DNA of 64,000 nucleotides, taken from contig CAYQIT010000004.1 of NCBI GenBank assembly GCA_964417685.1, forward strand, positions 3,562 to 67,561. Reading direction: 5' to 3'. Within the stretch, counting starts at the first letter, position 1. Every line of letters starts with the position of its first letter. The notes below the pieces were generated by a model. That model did not search any database. It was not told the DNA's origin and was given only the letters and a program-made list of their open reading frames with translations. Origin of the DNA: CAJQGY01 sp964417685 (GTDB lineage Bacteria > Pseudomonadota > Gammaproteobacteria > Magnimaribacterales > D2472). This document shows, piece after piece, positions 44,335 through 52,826 of this stretch. The translations under genes were made by a program, and so were the position numbers.

Positions 44335-45372
44335 ATGACTGAAAAAATTAAAGTGTTTGGTGGAACCCCTTCTCCATATACACAAAAAATGTTGTCAGTA
44401 TTTAGATATAGACATATTCCTTATACGGTATATTTTGGCGATATAGCTAGAAAAATTGCCAAGCTTGGTATTGAACCGCCAAAACCCATTTTACTACCAA
44501 CAATCTTATTAAAAGATGCTAATGATGAGCTTGTTGCAACTACTGACTCTACTCCAATAATAAGAAGGTTAGAAAATGAATATCCAAATAGGAAAATAAT
44601 TCCGGAGGATTCTGCTCTAGCTTTTATAAATTATTTGCTTGAAGATTTTGGTGATGAATGGGTAACAAAATATATGTTTCACTATAGATGGTATTTTGAA
44701 GAAGATGCTGATGTTGCTGGAACAATTCTTCCTTTAGTTGAAATGGGAATAAATACTCCAGATGCATTGCATGCTAAATATAAAGAGTTTTTTGCTAGTA
44801 GGCAGATAGAAAGATTGTGGGTTGTTGGCTCAAATGATGAGACTGCTGAACTTATTGATTTAAGCTATAAAAGGTTTTTGCAGTTAATGGAAGCGCATTT
44901 ATCAATAAGTCCTTTCTTGCTGGGAGATAAGCCATCTTCTTCAGACTTTTCTTTTTTTGGTCAACTATCGCAGCTTGTAAAGTTTGATCCAACTCCTAGA
45001 AAATTGGCATATAAATATTCATCGAGAACCGTTGCATGGGTCGATATTATGGAAGATCTTAATGGGCATGATTCAGAAAACACCTCGTGGACTGCTTTAG
45101 AGGAGAGTCCTGATACATTAAAAAATCTTCTAAAAGAAGTAGGGAAAATGTATGTTCCTGCATTATTGGCTAATGCAGAAGCCTTGAAGGAAGGCGCAGA
45201 AGTTTGGGAAGTAGAAATTGATGGTGCTATTTGGAAACAGAAAACTTTTAATTACCAGGGCAAGTGTCTTGCATGGATTAAAGAAGAGTTTGGTTCGCTA
45301 AATAAAGATGATAAGTTTAGGGTAAAAGAATACCTCCATGGAACGGGATGCGAAATATTATTAGGGGAATAA
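44335..45372 (+). CDS. Glutathione S-transferase-fold protein with extended C-terminus
   Basis: A 345-residue protein with an N-terminal GST domain (MTEKIKVFGGTPSPYTQKML, the SPYTQK redox/GSH loop; then LPTILLKDANDELV and DSTPIIRRLENEYP) and a helical C-domain, about 100 residues longer than a typical GST. The C-terminal part (AEVWEVEIDGAIWKQKTFNY) could be an added lobe. Relatives are annotated as glutathione S-transferases of unknown substrate. It is the third GST of the operon and precedes an SDR by one base. Confidence 0.8.
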   Translation: MTEKIKVFGGTPSPYTQKMLSVFRYRHIPYTVYFGDIARKIAKLGIEPPKPILLPTILLKDANDELVATTDSTPIIRRLENEYPNRKIIPEDSALAFINYLLEDFGDEWVTKYMFHYRWYFEEDADVAGTILPLVEMGINTPDALHAKYKEFFASRQIERLWVVGSNDETAELIDLSYKRFLQLMEAHLSISPFLLGDKPSSSDFSFFGQLSQLVKFDPTPRKLAYKYSSRTVAWVDIMEDLNGHDSENTSWTALEESPDTLKNLLKEVGKMYVPALLANAEALKEGAEVWEVEIDGAIWKQKTFNYQGKCLAWIKEEFGSLNKDDKFRVKEYLHGTGCEILLGE

Positions 45373-45373
45373 T

Positions 45374-46162
45374 ATGAAAATTGAAAATAAAAGAGTAGTT
45401 GTCACTGGTGCCGCAAGCGGAATTGGAAAAGCTTTATGCGAAGAATTTTATGCTGCCAAGGCCAAATCAATTGTTTGTGTTGATATGAATCTTGAAGGTG
45501 CTACAGATACAGCGAATAGTGTAAATGGCCTTGCGGTAAGCGCTGATGTTTCTAAAGAGCAAGATATTATTACTGTTATTGAGAAAGCAGATGAATATTC
45601 AGGCGGTATTGATATTTTTTGCTCAAATGCTGGTATTGGAGGCAAGCCTGGTTTTTTTGAAGCAGACCCATCTGATTGGGAAATGATATGGGGTGTAAAT
45701 GTTCAATCTCATATCCATGCTGCAAAACATGTATTGCCTCAGATGATTGAGAGAGGTGAAGGATATTTGATGAATACCTCATCGGCAGCAGGCCTACTAA
45801 CACAGCTTGGAGCAGCCGGTTATGCGGTCACAAAGGCTGCAGCAGTTAGTTTTGCTGAGTGGATAAAGATTACATATGGGGGCAAAGGCATAGGAGTATC
45901 TTGCTTATGTCCACAGGCAGTAAGAACAGCTATGACAGCCAACGGACCTGGTGTTGCTGGTGTTGATGGAATGATGGAAGCTGACGTTGTTGCTAAAGAT
46001 GTACTTAATGCAATAGAAGAAGAAAGGTTCCTAGTAACCCCTCATCAGGAAGTACTTGAATATGTGCAAAGAAAAGGTAACGATAGAGACAGATGGATAT
46101 CTGGAATGCAAAGACTTCAAAAACAATATGAAGATTTTTTAACACCTATGGAAGAGGATTAA
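45374..46162 (+). CDS. Short-chain dehydrogenase/reductase
   Basis: A 262-residue SDR with cofactor motif TGAASGIGKAL, NAGIGG, and catalytic GYAVTKAAAVSFAEW; the end (ISGMQRLQKQYEDFLTPM) is typical of the family used in lipid or hydroxy-compound oxidation. NAD preference is suggested by VCVDMN at the end of beta 2, with an acidic residue. It is transcribed with the GSTs and the flavoprotein. Confidence 0.88.
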   Translation: MKIENKRVVVTGAASGIGKALCEEFYAAKAKSIVCVDMNLEGATDTANSVNGLAVSADVSKEQDIITVIEKADEYSGGIDIFCSNAGIGGKPGFFEADPSDWEMIWGVNVQSHIHAAKHVLPQMIERGEGYLMNTSSAAGLLTQLGAAGYAVTKAAAVSFAEWIKITYGGKGIGVSCLCPQAVRTAMTANGPGVAGVDGMMEADVVAKDVLNAIEEERFLVTPHQEVLEYVQRKGNDRDRWISGMQRLQKQYEDFLTPMEED

Positions 46163-46167
46163 ATATT

Positions 46168-47136
46168 ATGAAAACTAAAATAACAGAACTGTTTGGAATT
46201 GAGCATCCTATTATTCAAGGAGGCATGCATCACGTTGGATTTGCAGAGTTAGCTGCAGCGGTATCAAATGCAGGAGGTCTTGGAACAATTACAGGATTAA
46301 CACAAGGCACGCCAGAAAAATTAGCCAATGAAATCGCAAGATGTCAGGATATGACTGATAAGCCCTTTGCTGTAAATTTAACCTTCCTCCCATCTCTAAC
46401 TCCACCTGATTATCCTGGTTTGGTAAAAGTTATTATTGATGCTGGGGTTCCAGTTGTAGAAACCGCTGGAAGGAATCCTGCCCAGTATCTGCCAGCCTTA
46501 AAAGATGCAGGTATTAAAGTTATTCATAAATGCACCTCTGTGAGACACTCCTTAAAAGCTCAGTCCATTGGCTGTGATGCTGTTTCTGTAGACGGTTTTG
46601 AGTGTGGCGGGCATCCTGGTGAAGACGATATTCCTAACTTTATTTTGTTGCCTAGAGCTGCAGATGAATTAGAAATTCCTTTTGTTGCTTCAGGTGGAAT
46701 GGCAGACGCAAGAAGCCTGGTAGCTGCAATGGCTCTGGGTGCTGAGGGTATGAATATGGGAACTAGGTTTATTGCTACACAAGATGCACCCGTTCATCAA
46801 AATGTTAAAGAGGCAATTGTAAATGCAACAGAATTAGATACTCGATTAATAATGAGATCGCTAACAAATACTGAGAGAGTCCTAAATAACGAGGCAGTAG
46901 AAAGACTCATGGAGAAAGAAAAAGCTCTTGGTGATAAGTTAAGATTTGAGGATATCGTTGATGAAGTTGCAGGCGTATATCCAAAAATAATGCATGAAGG
47001 CACAATGGAAGCTGGAGCATGGTCATGCGGAATGGTTGCTGGTCTTGTAAATGATATTCCTACAGTTGAAGAGCTGATTTCAGGGATAATGACTGAAGCA
47101 GATGGAATTATTAAATCTAGATTGAGTGGTTTTTAG
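46168..47136 (+). CDS. Nitronate monooxygenase / NPD-family flavoprotein
   Basis: A 322-residue FMN TIM-barrel protein. It begins LFGIEHPIIQGGMHHVGFAE, with VSNAGGLGTITG, the catalytic-type His region GFECGGHPGED, and phosphate-binding VASGGMADARSLVAAMALGAEGMNMGTRFI. This family contains class I nitronate monooxygenases and FabK-like enoyl reductases; the placement after an SDR and an acyl-CoA dehydrogenase leaves both possible. It ends the operon and overlaps the convergent kinase gene by four bases. Confidence 0.82.
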   Translation: MKTKITELFGIEHPIIQGGMHHVGFAELAAAVSNAGGLGTITGLTQGTPEKLANEIARCQDMTDKPFAVNLTFLPSLTPPDYPGLVKVIIDAGVPVVETAGRNPAQYLPALKDAGIKVIHKCTSVRHSLKAQSIGCDAVSVDGFECGGHPGEDDIPNFILLPRAADELEIPFVASGGMADARSLVAAMALGAEGMNMGTRFIATQDAPVHQNVKEAIVNATELDTRLIMRSLTNTERVLNNEAVERLMEKEKALGDKLRFEDIVDEVAGVYPKIMHEGTMEAGAWSCGMVAGLVNDIPTVEELISGIMTEADGIIKSRLSGF

Positions 47137-47885
47137 GTAAAAGTATCAATAGCCCTGCCCCAGAGTCTATCGGTCAACTTGGTTAGGGCTATAAATTGAC
47201 TCACTCTAGCCAAATTAATATTTGCTGAATTGTAGCCAATTAAAAATGCATCTCTTTGATTGGCATTTAGATTAAATGCTTGAAAAATAGTTGCTATATC
47301 ATAATGCGGATCGTTCAAAGAAGCATATTCCCAATCAATAAATGAAATAGTATCTCCCACCAAAATATTTGGTTTTGTTAAATCATTATGACAAAAGGTT
47401 AATTGGGTATCAGAATTGAAAAGCTTGGAAATTAAGTTATTTATATCTGCTAAAGACTTATTATCTTTAACGATATTTTTGTAATGCTCGATAGAATCTA
47501 AGAAGCTATAAGAGCTCAAAGCCTTTGTATATGGTATGTGAATATTTTTTACTTTCCTGCCAAGTTTGATTAAAAAATCTTTATTCAAAATAAGTTTGCT
47601 TTCAGCTTCACCGCCCTCAATATATTCCCAAATAATCAATCCAGCTTTTAAATCATTGAAAATTATATTTGGGCAGCTGCATGAGTGACTGATTGCATTT
47701 AGCAGGCTGGCTTCTCTTTTTCTATTTAACCCAATTTTCTTTGCGTAGGGTTTGTCTTCTTTTATTACTGCCTTGATTCCATTAAAGACACAAAAATATA
47801 CGTTAGAAATTTGATCTGACTTTATAAGTGTAATGTCCTCTATGTGATTTTGGGTATCTGAAAATTTATCAAGCAATGCTTTCAT
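47133..47885 (-). CDS. Choline/aminoglycoside-kinase-fold phosphotransferase, probable thiamine kinase
   Basis: A 250-residue protein kinase-like small-molecule kinase. The catalytic loop is HNDLTKPN starting at H166 (with D168, N173), and the metal-binding Asp is in FIDWEYASLNDPHYDIA (D184). Lysine-type residues lie in IKAVIKED. The family includes choline, ethanolamine, homoserine and thiamine (ThiK/YcfN) kinases. Its place behind a TPP riboswitch, TonB receptor and PnuT-like transporter argues for thiamine, phosphorylating and so trapping the imported vitamin. The gene overlaps pnuT by 17 bases. Confidence 0.75.
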   Translation of the reverse strand: MKALLDKFSDTQNHIEDITLIKSDQISNVYFCVFNGIKAVIKEDKPYAKKIGLNRKREASLLNAISHSCSCPNIIFNDLKAGLIIWEYIEGGEAESKLILNKDFLIKLGRKVKNIHIPYTKALSSYSFLDSIEHYKNIVKDNKSLADINNLISKLFNSDTQLTFCHNDLTKPNILVGDTISFIDWEYASLNDPHYDIATIFQAFNLNANQRDAFLIGYNSANINLARVSQFIALTKLTDRLWGRAIDTFT

Positions 47886-48447
47886 TTTGATTTAATCTTA
47901 TTTTGCTCCATGACTTATATCCAAAATAAATGATTACCAAATAAGTTACAAACAAAGCAGATGTGAAATAGAGCCCTCTTGAGGCAAAGATAAATACTGA
48001 TATGAAATCAATAATAAACCAATAAATCCAATTTTCTAATATTTTCTTTGCCACCATGTAAGATGCCACAATCGCCCCCCAGGTTGTGAATGCATCAATA
48101 AATGGTAGAGCGGCATTTGAAAAGTTGGACAATAGAGTGCCGGAAAGAAAGGATAAAACAATCACCAATGAGATGGCAAAAATATGATTGCCAATGCTCC
48201 ATAGGTCTACATAAGTATTCTGATTGTTATTAATTGTTTTTGACCACTGACTAAGGCCATAGAAACCCATGCATAGATAGAAAACTTGTAAGAGCGACTC
48301 CATATATAAGCCTGCTTGGTACATTACATACAAATACAAAATAGAACTTGCTATCCATGCAAACCAACATAGCTTATTTTGTTTTAAAGCAAGCAGCAGA
48401 TATGCAATTGCTAGGGCAGCCCCTACACCTTCAATAATCCAAGCCAT
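47869..48447 (-). CDS. PnuC-family vitamin transporter, probable PnuT (thiamine)
   Basis: A 192-residue inner-membrane protein with about seven helices and the PnuC-family pattern (LALKQNKLCWFAWIASSILY, YMESLLQVFYLCMGFYGLSQW, and a Trp-rich end). PnuC relatives carry nicotinamide riboside, riboflavin or thiamine by facilitated diffusion and need an intracellular kinase for trapping. The upstream TPP riboswitch points to the thiamine member, PnuT. It lies three bases after the receptor gene. Confidence 0.82.
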   Translation of the reverse strand: MAWIIEGVGAALAIAYLLLALKQNKLCWFAWIASSILYLYVMYQAGLYMESLLQVFYLCMGFYGLSQWSKTINNNQNTYVDLWSIGNHIFAISLVIVLSFLSGTLLSNFSNAALPFIDAFTTWGAIVASYMVAKKILENWIYWFIIDFISVFIFASRGLYFTSALFVTYLVIIYFGYKSWSKIRLNQNESIA

Positions 48448-48450
48448 ATA

Positions 48451-50571
48451 TTAGTCAAAGTTATATTTAATAGATAAACCAAACTGCCTTGGATCACCAT
48501 GCCTTCTATATAGAGTATCTTCAAAATTAGGCGCTTCGTTCCCAAAATAAAATCCTCTCACTGAGTAATATTCATCAAGAATGTTTTTAGCCCAAATCTG
48601 AAGGCTCCAATTTTTAAATAAATACTCATAGTCAGCATTTAAAAGATAGTAAGAGTTTGATTTGTTGTTGTGAGAGTCTGAGTAATAGAACTCATCTTTG
48701 CCCACTATATTTATTGATAAAATTGAATTGTCTTTTAAAGAATAATTCAATCCAAAACTATAACTCTTATTAGGAGCATGTGCTTGTGATCTACCCTCTA
48801 GATCATCTCGGGATTCCCAACTTAAAATCTTAGTTCTTAATAGACCAAGATTTGCATAAAAATTAAGACTTTCATTAAGCCTGAAATTAATTGACGACTC
48901 TAAACCAAAATTTCTGCCCTCAGCAGCATTTTGAGTTAGGTAGGAAAAAGTATTCGGATCAGTTGGGTCAACTTGTTGAGATATTAATACTTGCTGATCT
49001 TCTCGATCAGAATAAAAAACTACTATTGAAAAGCTAGCATCTTTATCAGAATCTAAGAAATTTGCGCCAATTTCATAATTGGTAAGAAACTCTGGATCAT
49101 AAATTAGGTTATTGATAATATCTTCACCATCTAAGCCAAGCCCAGTATTGAATCCTCCCTGCTTATATCCTTTTGATAAGCTAGCAAAAATTGTAGCTTT
49201 ATCATCTAAAAACTTTGTTAATGAAAGTTTCCCTCCGTTCATAGAGTTTGATGGGTTAAAAGATTCATCATTTATATCGTTGTATTTGGATTTCCAGTTT
49301 TCTCTTCTTGCTCCAATTGATAGCTGTAAATCATCTGATAGAAATAAATCAAAATTACCAAATATAGCTATATTCTTTGACGAGTAGATACTGGAAAAAT
49401 AATCATTGCTTAGGTATGGGCCATATGGATCTGATGGGTCTCCATAGGCACCGTCGTCATACCTATTATTTCCTTCTTTAAGCTTTAATGAATTGATGCC
49501 AAGAACCCAATCTGTAGATTTATTTAAAATTTTAAAACTTTCATTTGATACAAGCCTGAGCTCATGATTGTAGGATTGCCTATTTCTGAAGGTTTCTGAA
49601 AAATAATCATAAATATATGGAGCATGAGAATTTGAGTTACCCCAATCAGCGTCATAACTAAAAATAACATCTGTATCTGTGAAACTTGAAAGGCTTTGTA
49701 ATTCAAATAGCTTGAAATTTTTATAGTATTTCACTCCATAAGTTTTGGTTTTTTGAGAGTCCATACCTGGTCTATCTGATAGTGTGTTTAAGCTGCCATC
49801 AATAGTCCAAATATCTGCTGGATCATCCATATCAATATCGGAGATTAATAATTTAAGTTTTGATGATTCTGATATTTCCCAATCAAGTTTGAGCCTAGCG
49901 GTAAGCTCATCTTTTTTTGATGTATCTGATTTATTTAAGTAAATATTTTTTCTAAATCCATCTGAATAATCTTTACGAAGAGAGAGCCTATATTTAATGT
50001 TTTTGTTTTCATTGATTGGGCCTCCAAATGCTACCCCAACACTTCTTGTTCCATAATTTCCAAACATTAGCTCTGAAGTGCCCTCAAAATTTTCAGTTGG
50101 ATCCTTTGTTTTAATATAAATTAATCCTGCCAAAGCGTTTGCACCTATTCTAGAGCCCTGTGGCCCCCTGTAGACTTCAATTTGATCTATATCAAAAGTT
50201 GTCGCAATGCCGCCTTGCCCAGAGTAATCAACATCATCTATTAAAAAAGCAACCGATGTATTTGGTGTCCCTTGATAGCCAGATCTTTCACCAATACCTC
50301 TGATTTGAAAATATCTTGCTCTTGAGTCACTTGCTGCAAAATTTAGATTTGGTATTAAGTAACTTAGGCTCTCAAAATGTTTAACTGGTTCCTTTTGTAG
50401 AGTTTTTTTGTCCAGTACTATAGTGCTGGAATCTTGTTCTAAAACATTAGCCTCTCTCCAATCTGCTCTTACAACCACTTCTTCAATTTCATATGAAGAA
50501 ATACTCATAGCAAAAAGTGTTAAAAATGAAAAAATATATAAAGGGTATTTATTAAATGTAATGGTATTCAT
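48451..50571 (-). CDS. TonB-dependent outer-membrane receptor, probable thiamine receptor
   Basis: A 706-residue TonB-dependent transporter. A signal peptide (about 1-26) is followed by a TonB box (IEEVVVRA), a plug domain (FQIRGIGERSGYQG, then IDQIEVYRGPQGSRIGANA) and a 22-strand barrel ending in GLSIKYNF-D. Its expression is under a TPP riboswitch whose aptamer contains the ribosome-binding site, so the ligand is likely thiamine or its phosphates (the Omr1 type). It is the first gene of the operon with pnuT and the kinase. Confidence 0.88.
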   Translation of the reverse strand: MNTITFNKYPLYIFSFLTLFAMSISSYEIEEVVVRADWREANVLEQDSSTIVLDKKTLQKEPVKHFESLSYLIPNLNFAASDSRARYFQIRGIGERSGYQGTPNTSVAFLIDDVDYSGQGGIATTFDIDQIEVYRGPQGSRIGANALAGLIYIKTKDPTENFEGTSELMFGNYGTRSVGVAFGGPINENKNIKYRLSLRKDYSDGFRKNIYLNKSDTSKKDELTARLKLDWEISESSKLKLLISDIDMDDPADIWTIDGSLNTLSDRPGMDSQKTKTYGVKYYKNFKLFELQSLSSFTDTDVIFSYDADWGNSNSHAPYIYDYFSETFRNRQSYNHELRLVSNESFKILNKSTDWVLGINSLKLKEGNNRYDDGAYGDPSDPYGPYLSNDYFSSIYSSKNIAIFGNFDLFLSDDLQLSIGARRENWKSKYNDINDESFNPSNSMNGGKLSLTKFLDDKATIFASLSKGYKQGGFNTGLGLDGEDIINNLIYDPEFLTNYEIGANFLDSDKDASFSIVVFYSDREDQQVLISQQVDPTDPNTFSYLTQNAAEGRNFGLESSINFRLNESLNFYANLGLLRTKILSWESRDDLEGRSQAHAPNKSYSFGLNYSLKDNSILSINIVGKDEFYYSDSHNNKSNSYYLLNADYEYLFKNWSLQIWAKNILDEYYSVRGFYFGNEAPNFEDTLYRRHGDPRQFGLSIKYNFD

Positions 50572-50649
50572 GCAATTCCTCCGCCATTATTGTATGGATC
50601 AGGTTCAAAGGGTTTCTATCGATCTCAGGCTTACAGCCACCCCTTTGCA
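50571..50649 (-). promoter_or_regulatory. TPP riboswitch (THI element)
   Basis: Reading the minus strand: an AAAGGGGTGG start, then CTGAGA, then ACCCTTTGAACCTGATC, then ATGGCGGAGGAA, the conserved parts of the thiamine-pyrophosphate aptamer. The outer stem can form between TGCAA (complement of 50645-50649) and TTGCA (complement of 50571-50575). The Shine-Dalgarno GGAGG (complement of 50579-50583) lies in the conserved 3' part and the 3' arm reaches the A of the ATG, so bound TPP would block translation. Confidence 0.95.
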
Positions 50650-50769
50650 GTTATTTGAATTTTAATAGTTTTAGCGTTTGAAATCTAGTTACAGATTCTT
50701 ATTTCATTAACTAATAATATTTTTTTAATAATGCTGTTATTATCTTTCAACAAAAAATTATTTTAAATA

Positions 50770-52110
50770 ATGGATAAAAAGACTAAGCAGATCTTAAGTG
50801 ATCCTATTCTGCCTTTGCTACTAAAAATGTCAGCTCCTAATACTGTTGCATTTTTAATTAATGCTTTCGTAGTACTTGCAGAGTTTTGGTTTATTGGACA
50901 ACTAGGAATCACACCCCTTGCAGCAATTACTCTTGCTTTTCCAGCAATCATGCTCACTCAACAAATGGCATTTGGCGCGCTGGGCGGTGCAGTGTCATCT
51001 TCAATTTCAAGAGCATTGGGAGCCAATGATAAAAATAGAGCTGAAGAGCTTTTATGGCACTCGTTATATATTTCTTTTCTTGGGGCGCTAGTTTTTTTTA
51101 TTGGTTTCGTGCTTTTTGGAGAAGGTTTATTAAAAATTCTTGGTGGATCAGATGCTTTACTTGATGAATCCTTGAAGTATTGTTTTGTTTATCTTGCTGG
51201 AGGAATAGTAGTTTGGTTATCGGGAAGCTTGACAGCTGCCTTAAGAGGAATGGGAGACATGCAATTCCCAGCCGTACTTACAGTTATCTGTGCTGGCATT
51301 CAAATTGTATTATCGGCTGGTTTTATTCTTGGATTATTTGGATTCCCTAAACTAGGTCTTGTTGGGTCTGCATGGTCAATGATTATTACCTCAACTTTCA
51401 TGGCATGCGTAATCCTTTTTAAACTAATAAGTTCAAGTAGTCCAGTTCGCTTAAAACTAAATAAAGTGGCGCTAAAACAAGAGTTATTTGCTGACATCTT
51501 TTCTGTTGCACTGCCAGCCTCACTCTCACCTATATTCACAGTTGGGACTGTTCTAGTTTTAACAGGTCTAATTGGTCAATTTGGTACTACCGCAATTGCA
51601 GGATATGGGATTGGCTCAAGAGTAGAATTTTTGCTAATACCAATTGTATTCAGCATTGGAACAGCAATGACAACAATGGTAGGAACAAATATTGGAGCTA
51701 ATAATATTTCTCGTGCTGAGAAAATTGGCATGTTCGGAGCGGCTTCTTCAGGTTTGCTATCTGGATTAATTGGATTAATTTTGGCTCTTACTCCTGATTT
51801 CTGGATATCATTTTTTACATCTGACCAAGAAGTCCTGAGCGTCACTAAACTATATATACAAATCTTAGGCGTGTGTTATCTGTTTCAGGGGGTAGGTCTT
51901 TCATTATATTTTGCATCGCAAGGAGCAAACTCTATGAAGTGGCCAATTATAATTACTGCTATAAGATTTATTGTATTTACAGTTGCCGCCCTCTTGTCTG
52001 TTTACTATTTTGCTACAGGTATTGTAGGCATATTCTATTCTTCTGCTGGAGCCATGACTTTGTTTGGGATACTAATGTTTATAGCTGTTAAAAAAGGAGC
52101 ATGGCGATAA
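50770..52110 (+). CDS. MATE-family multidrug efflux protein
   Basis: A 446-residue inner-membrane exporter with about twelve helices in two homologous halves. Seen: the N-terminal LPLLLKMSAPNTVAFLINAF, FGALGGAVSSSISRALGAND (first-half MATE motif) and the second-half equivalent AMTTMVGTNIGANNISRAEK. It expels cationic compounds in exchange for sodium or protons; the substrate is unknown. It diverges from the thiamine operon. The stretch 52111-52209 downstream shows no feature. Confidence 0.9.
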   Translation: MDKKTKQILSDPILPLLLKMSAPNTVAFLINAFVVLAEFWFIGQLGITPLAAITLAFPAIMLTQQMAFGALGGAVSSSISRALGANDKNRAEELLWHSLYISFLGALVFFIGFVLFGEGLLKILGGSDALLDESLKYCFVYLAGGIVVWLSGSLTAALRGMGDMQFPAVLTVICAGIQIVLSAGFILGLFGFPKLGLVGSAWSMIITSTFMACVILFKLISSSSPVRLKLNKVALKQELFADIFSVALPASLSPIFTVGTVLVLTGLIGQFGTTAIAGYGIGSRVEFLLIPIVFSIGTAMTTMVGTNIGANNISRAEKIGMFGAASSGLLSGLIGLILALTPDFWISFFTSDQEVLSVTKLYIQILGVCYLFQGVGLSLYFASQGANSMKWPIIITAIRFIVFTVAALLSVYYFATGIVGIFYSSAGAMTLFGILMFIAVKKGAWR

Positions 52111-52209
52111 ACAACTAAATCGGCATTAGATTTAACCCAACTCGATCTTTCATAAATATAATTTTACTTACTGCCTAGCAAGATTGATTTGAAAATTCAT
52201 AATCAATGA

Positions 52210-52743
52210 TTATCTTCTTTTAAAAAATAAAACTATTCCGGAGATTGAGGTAAACAAAGCAAGAAAGGAAAAAATTTTTAAAAGAAGATTGTCGATATTA
52301 TCTCTTTCAACCCAATCCATTATATGAAATCCCCACATTAGATCCCATATTCGCCATTGTTTTGATCTAATAGCAACAATCTCTCCGCTGTATGCATCTA
52401 TATAAATATTTATATTTTTATTGTCTTTATTGATTGAAGTTACTTTGTATATTGGGAGTTTCTTACCTCTATATTCTGAGCCTCTTACTTGCTCTTGAAT
52501 CAACATGATATTAATTGGCTGCAGATAGGTTTCCTTGACTACAATATCTTTAATAATTTCATGTGAAAGTTTTTCTGATCTTGTCTGAGTTTGATTAACT
52601 TCAATCTCTTGATTTTTTAAATATTGCTCCCCTCTGACATTTTCAATTTTGTTAAAAGCAAAATAGATGCCCGAAATTGTCCACAACAATAATTGTATTG
52701 AAACTAGCAGGCTTATGTATTTGTGGAATTTTCTTAAGGTCAT
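52210..52743 (-). CDS. PepSY-domain membrane protein
   Basis: A 177-residue protein with membrane helices near both ends (about 9-29 and 152-172) and a PepSY-like periplasmic domain (LPIYKVTSINKD, then INIYIDAYSGEIVAIRS), followed by the IWDLMWGFHIMDW segment. The PepSY-TM proteins often sit by metal-uptake or redox genes. It diverges from the CsoR-type metal operon with 73 bases between starts. Function is not established. Confidence 0.75.
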   Translation of the reverse strand: MTLRKFHKYISLLVSIQLLLWTISGIYFAFNKIENVRGEQYLKNQEIEVNQTQTRSEKLSHEIIKDIVVKETYLQPINIMLIQEQVRGSEYRGKKLPIYKVTSINKDNKNINIYIDAYSGEIVAIRSKQWRIWDLMWGFHIMDWVERDNIDNLLLKIFSFLALFTSISGIVLFFKRR

Positions 52744-52805
52744 AAATTATTATAACAATTATGAATAATATGATTATTTTTTAAGCAATTTAATTTTTTG
52801 ATGTA

Positions 52806-52826
52806 TTATACCCCCCATGGGTATAA
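52806..52826. promoter_or_regulatory. CsoR-type operator overlapping the first start codon of the metal operon
   Basis: An eight-base inverted repeat: TTATACCC at 52806-52813 and GGGTATAA at 52819-52826, separated by five bases, with a C-tract and G-tract inside. This is the ATACC...GGTAT pattern of CsoR/RcnR repressor sites. The operon ends in a CsoR-family gene (54234-54494). The ATG at 52817 falls inside the site; a TATTAT at 52804-52809 could be the -10, placing the transcription start at or next to the ATG. Confidence 0.72.

Noticed and set aside
41488..45372. Three GST genes as a recent tandem duplication
   Set aside because: Their sequences, lengths and active-site loops differ clearly, so they are distinct subfamilies.
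52744..52803. AT-rich, partly symmetric stretch resembling a Fur box near the PepSY gene
   Set aside because: Symmetry is weak and made only of A and T; no 6-1-6 core like that upstream of oxyR.
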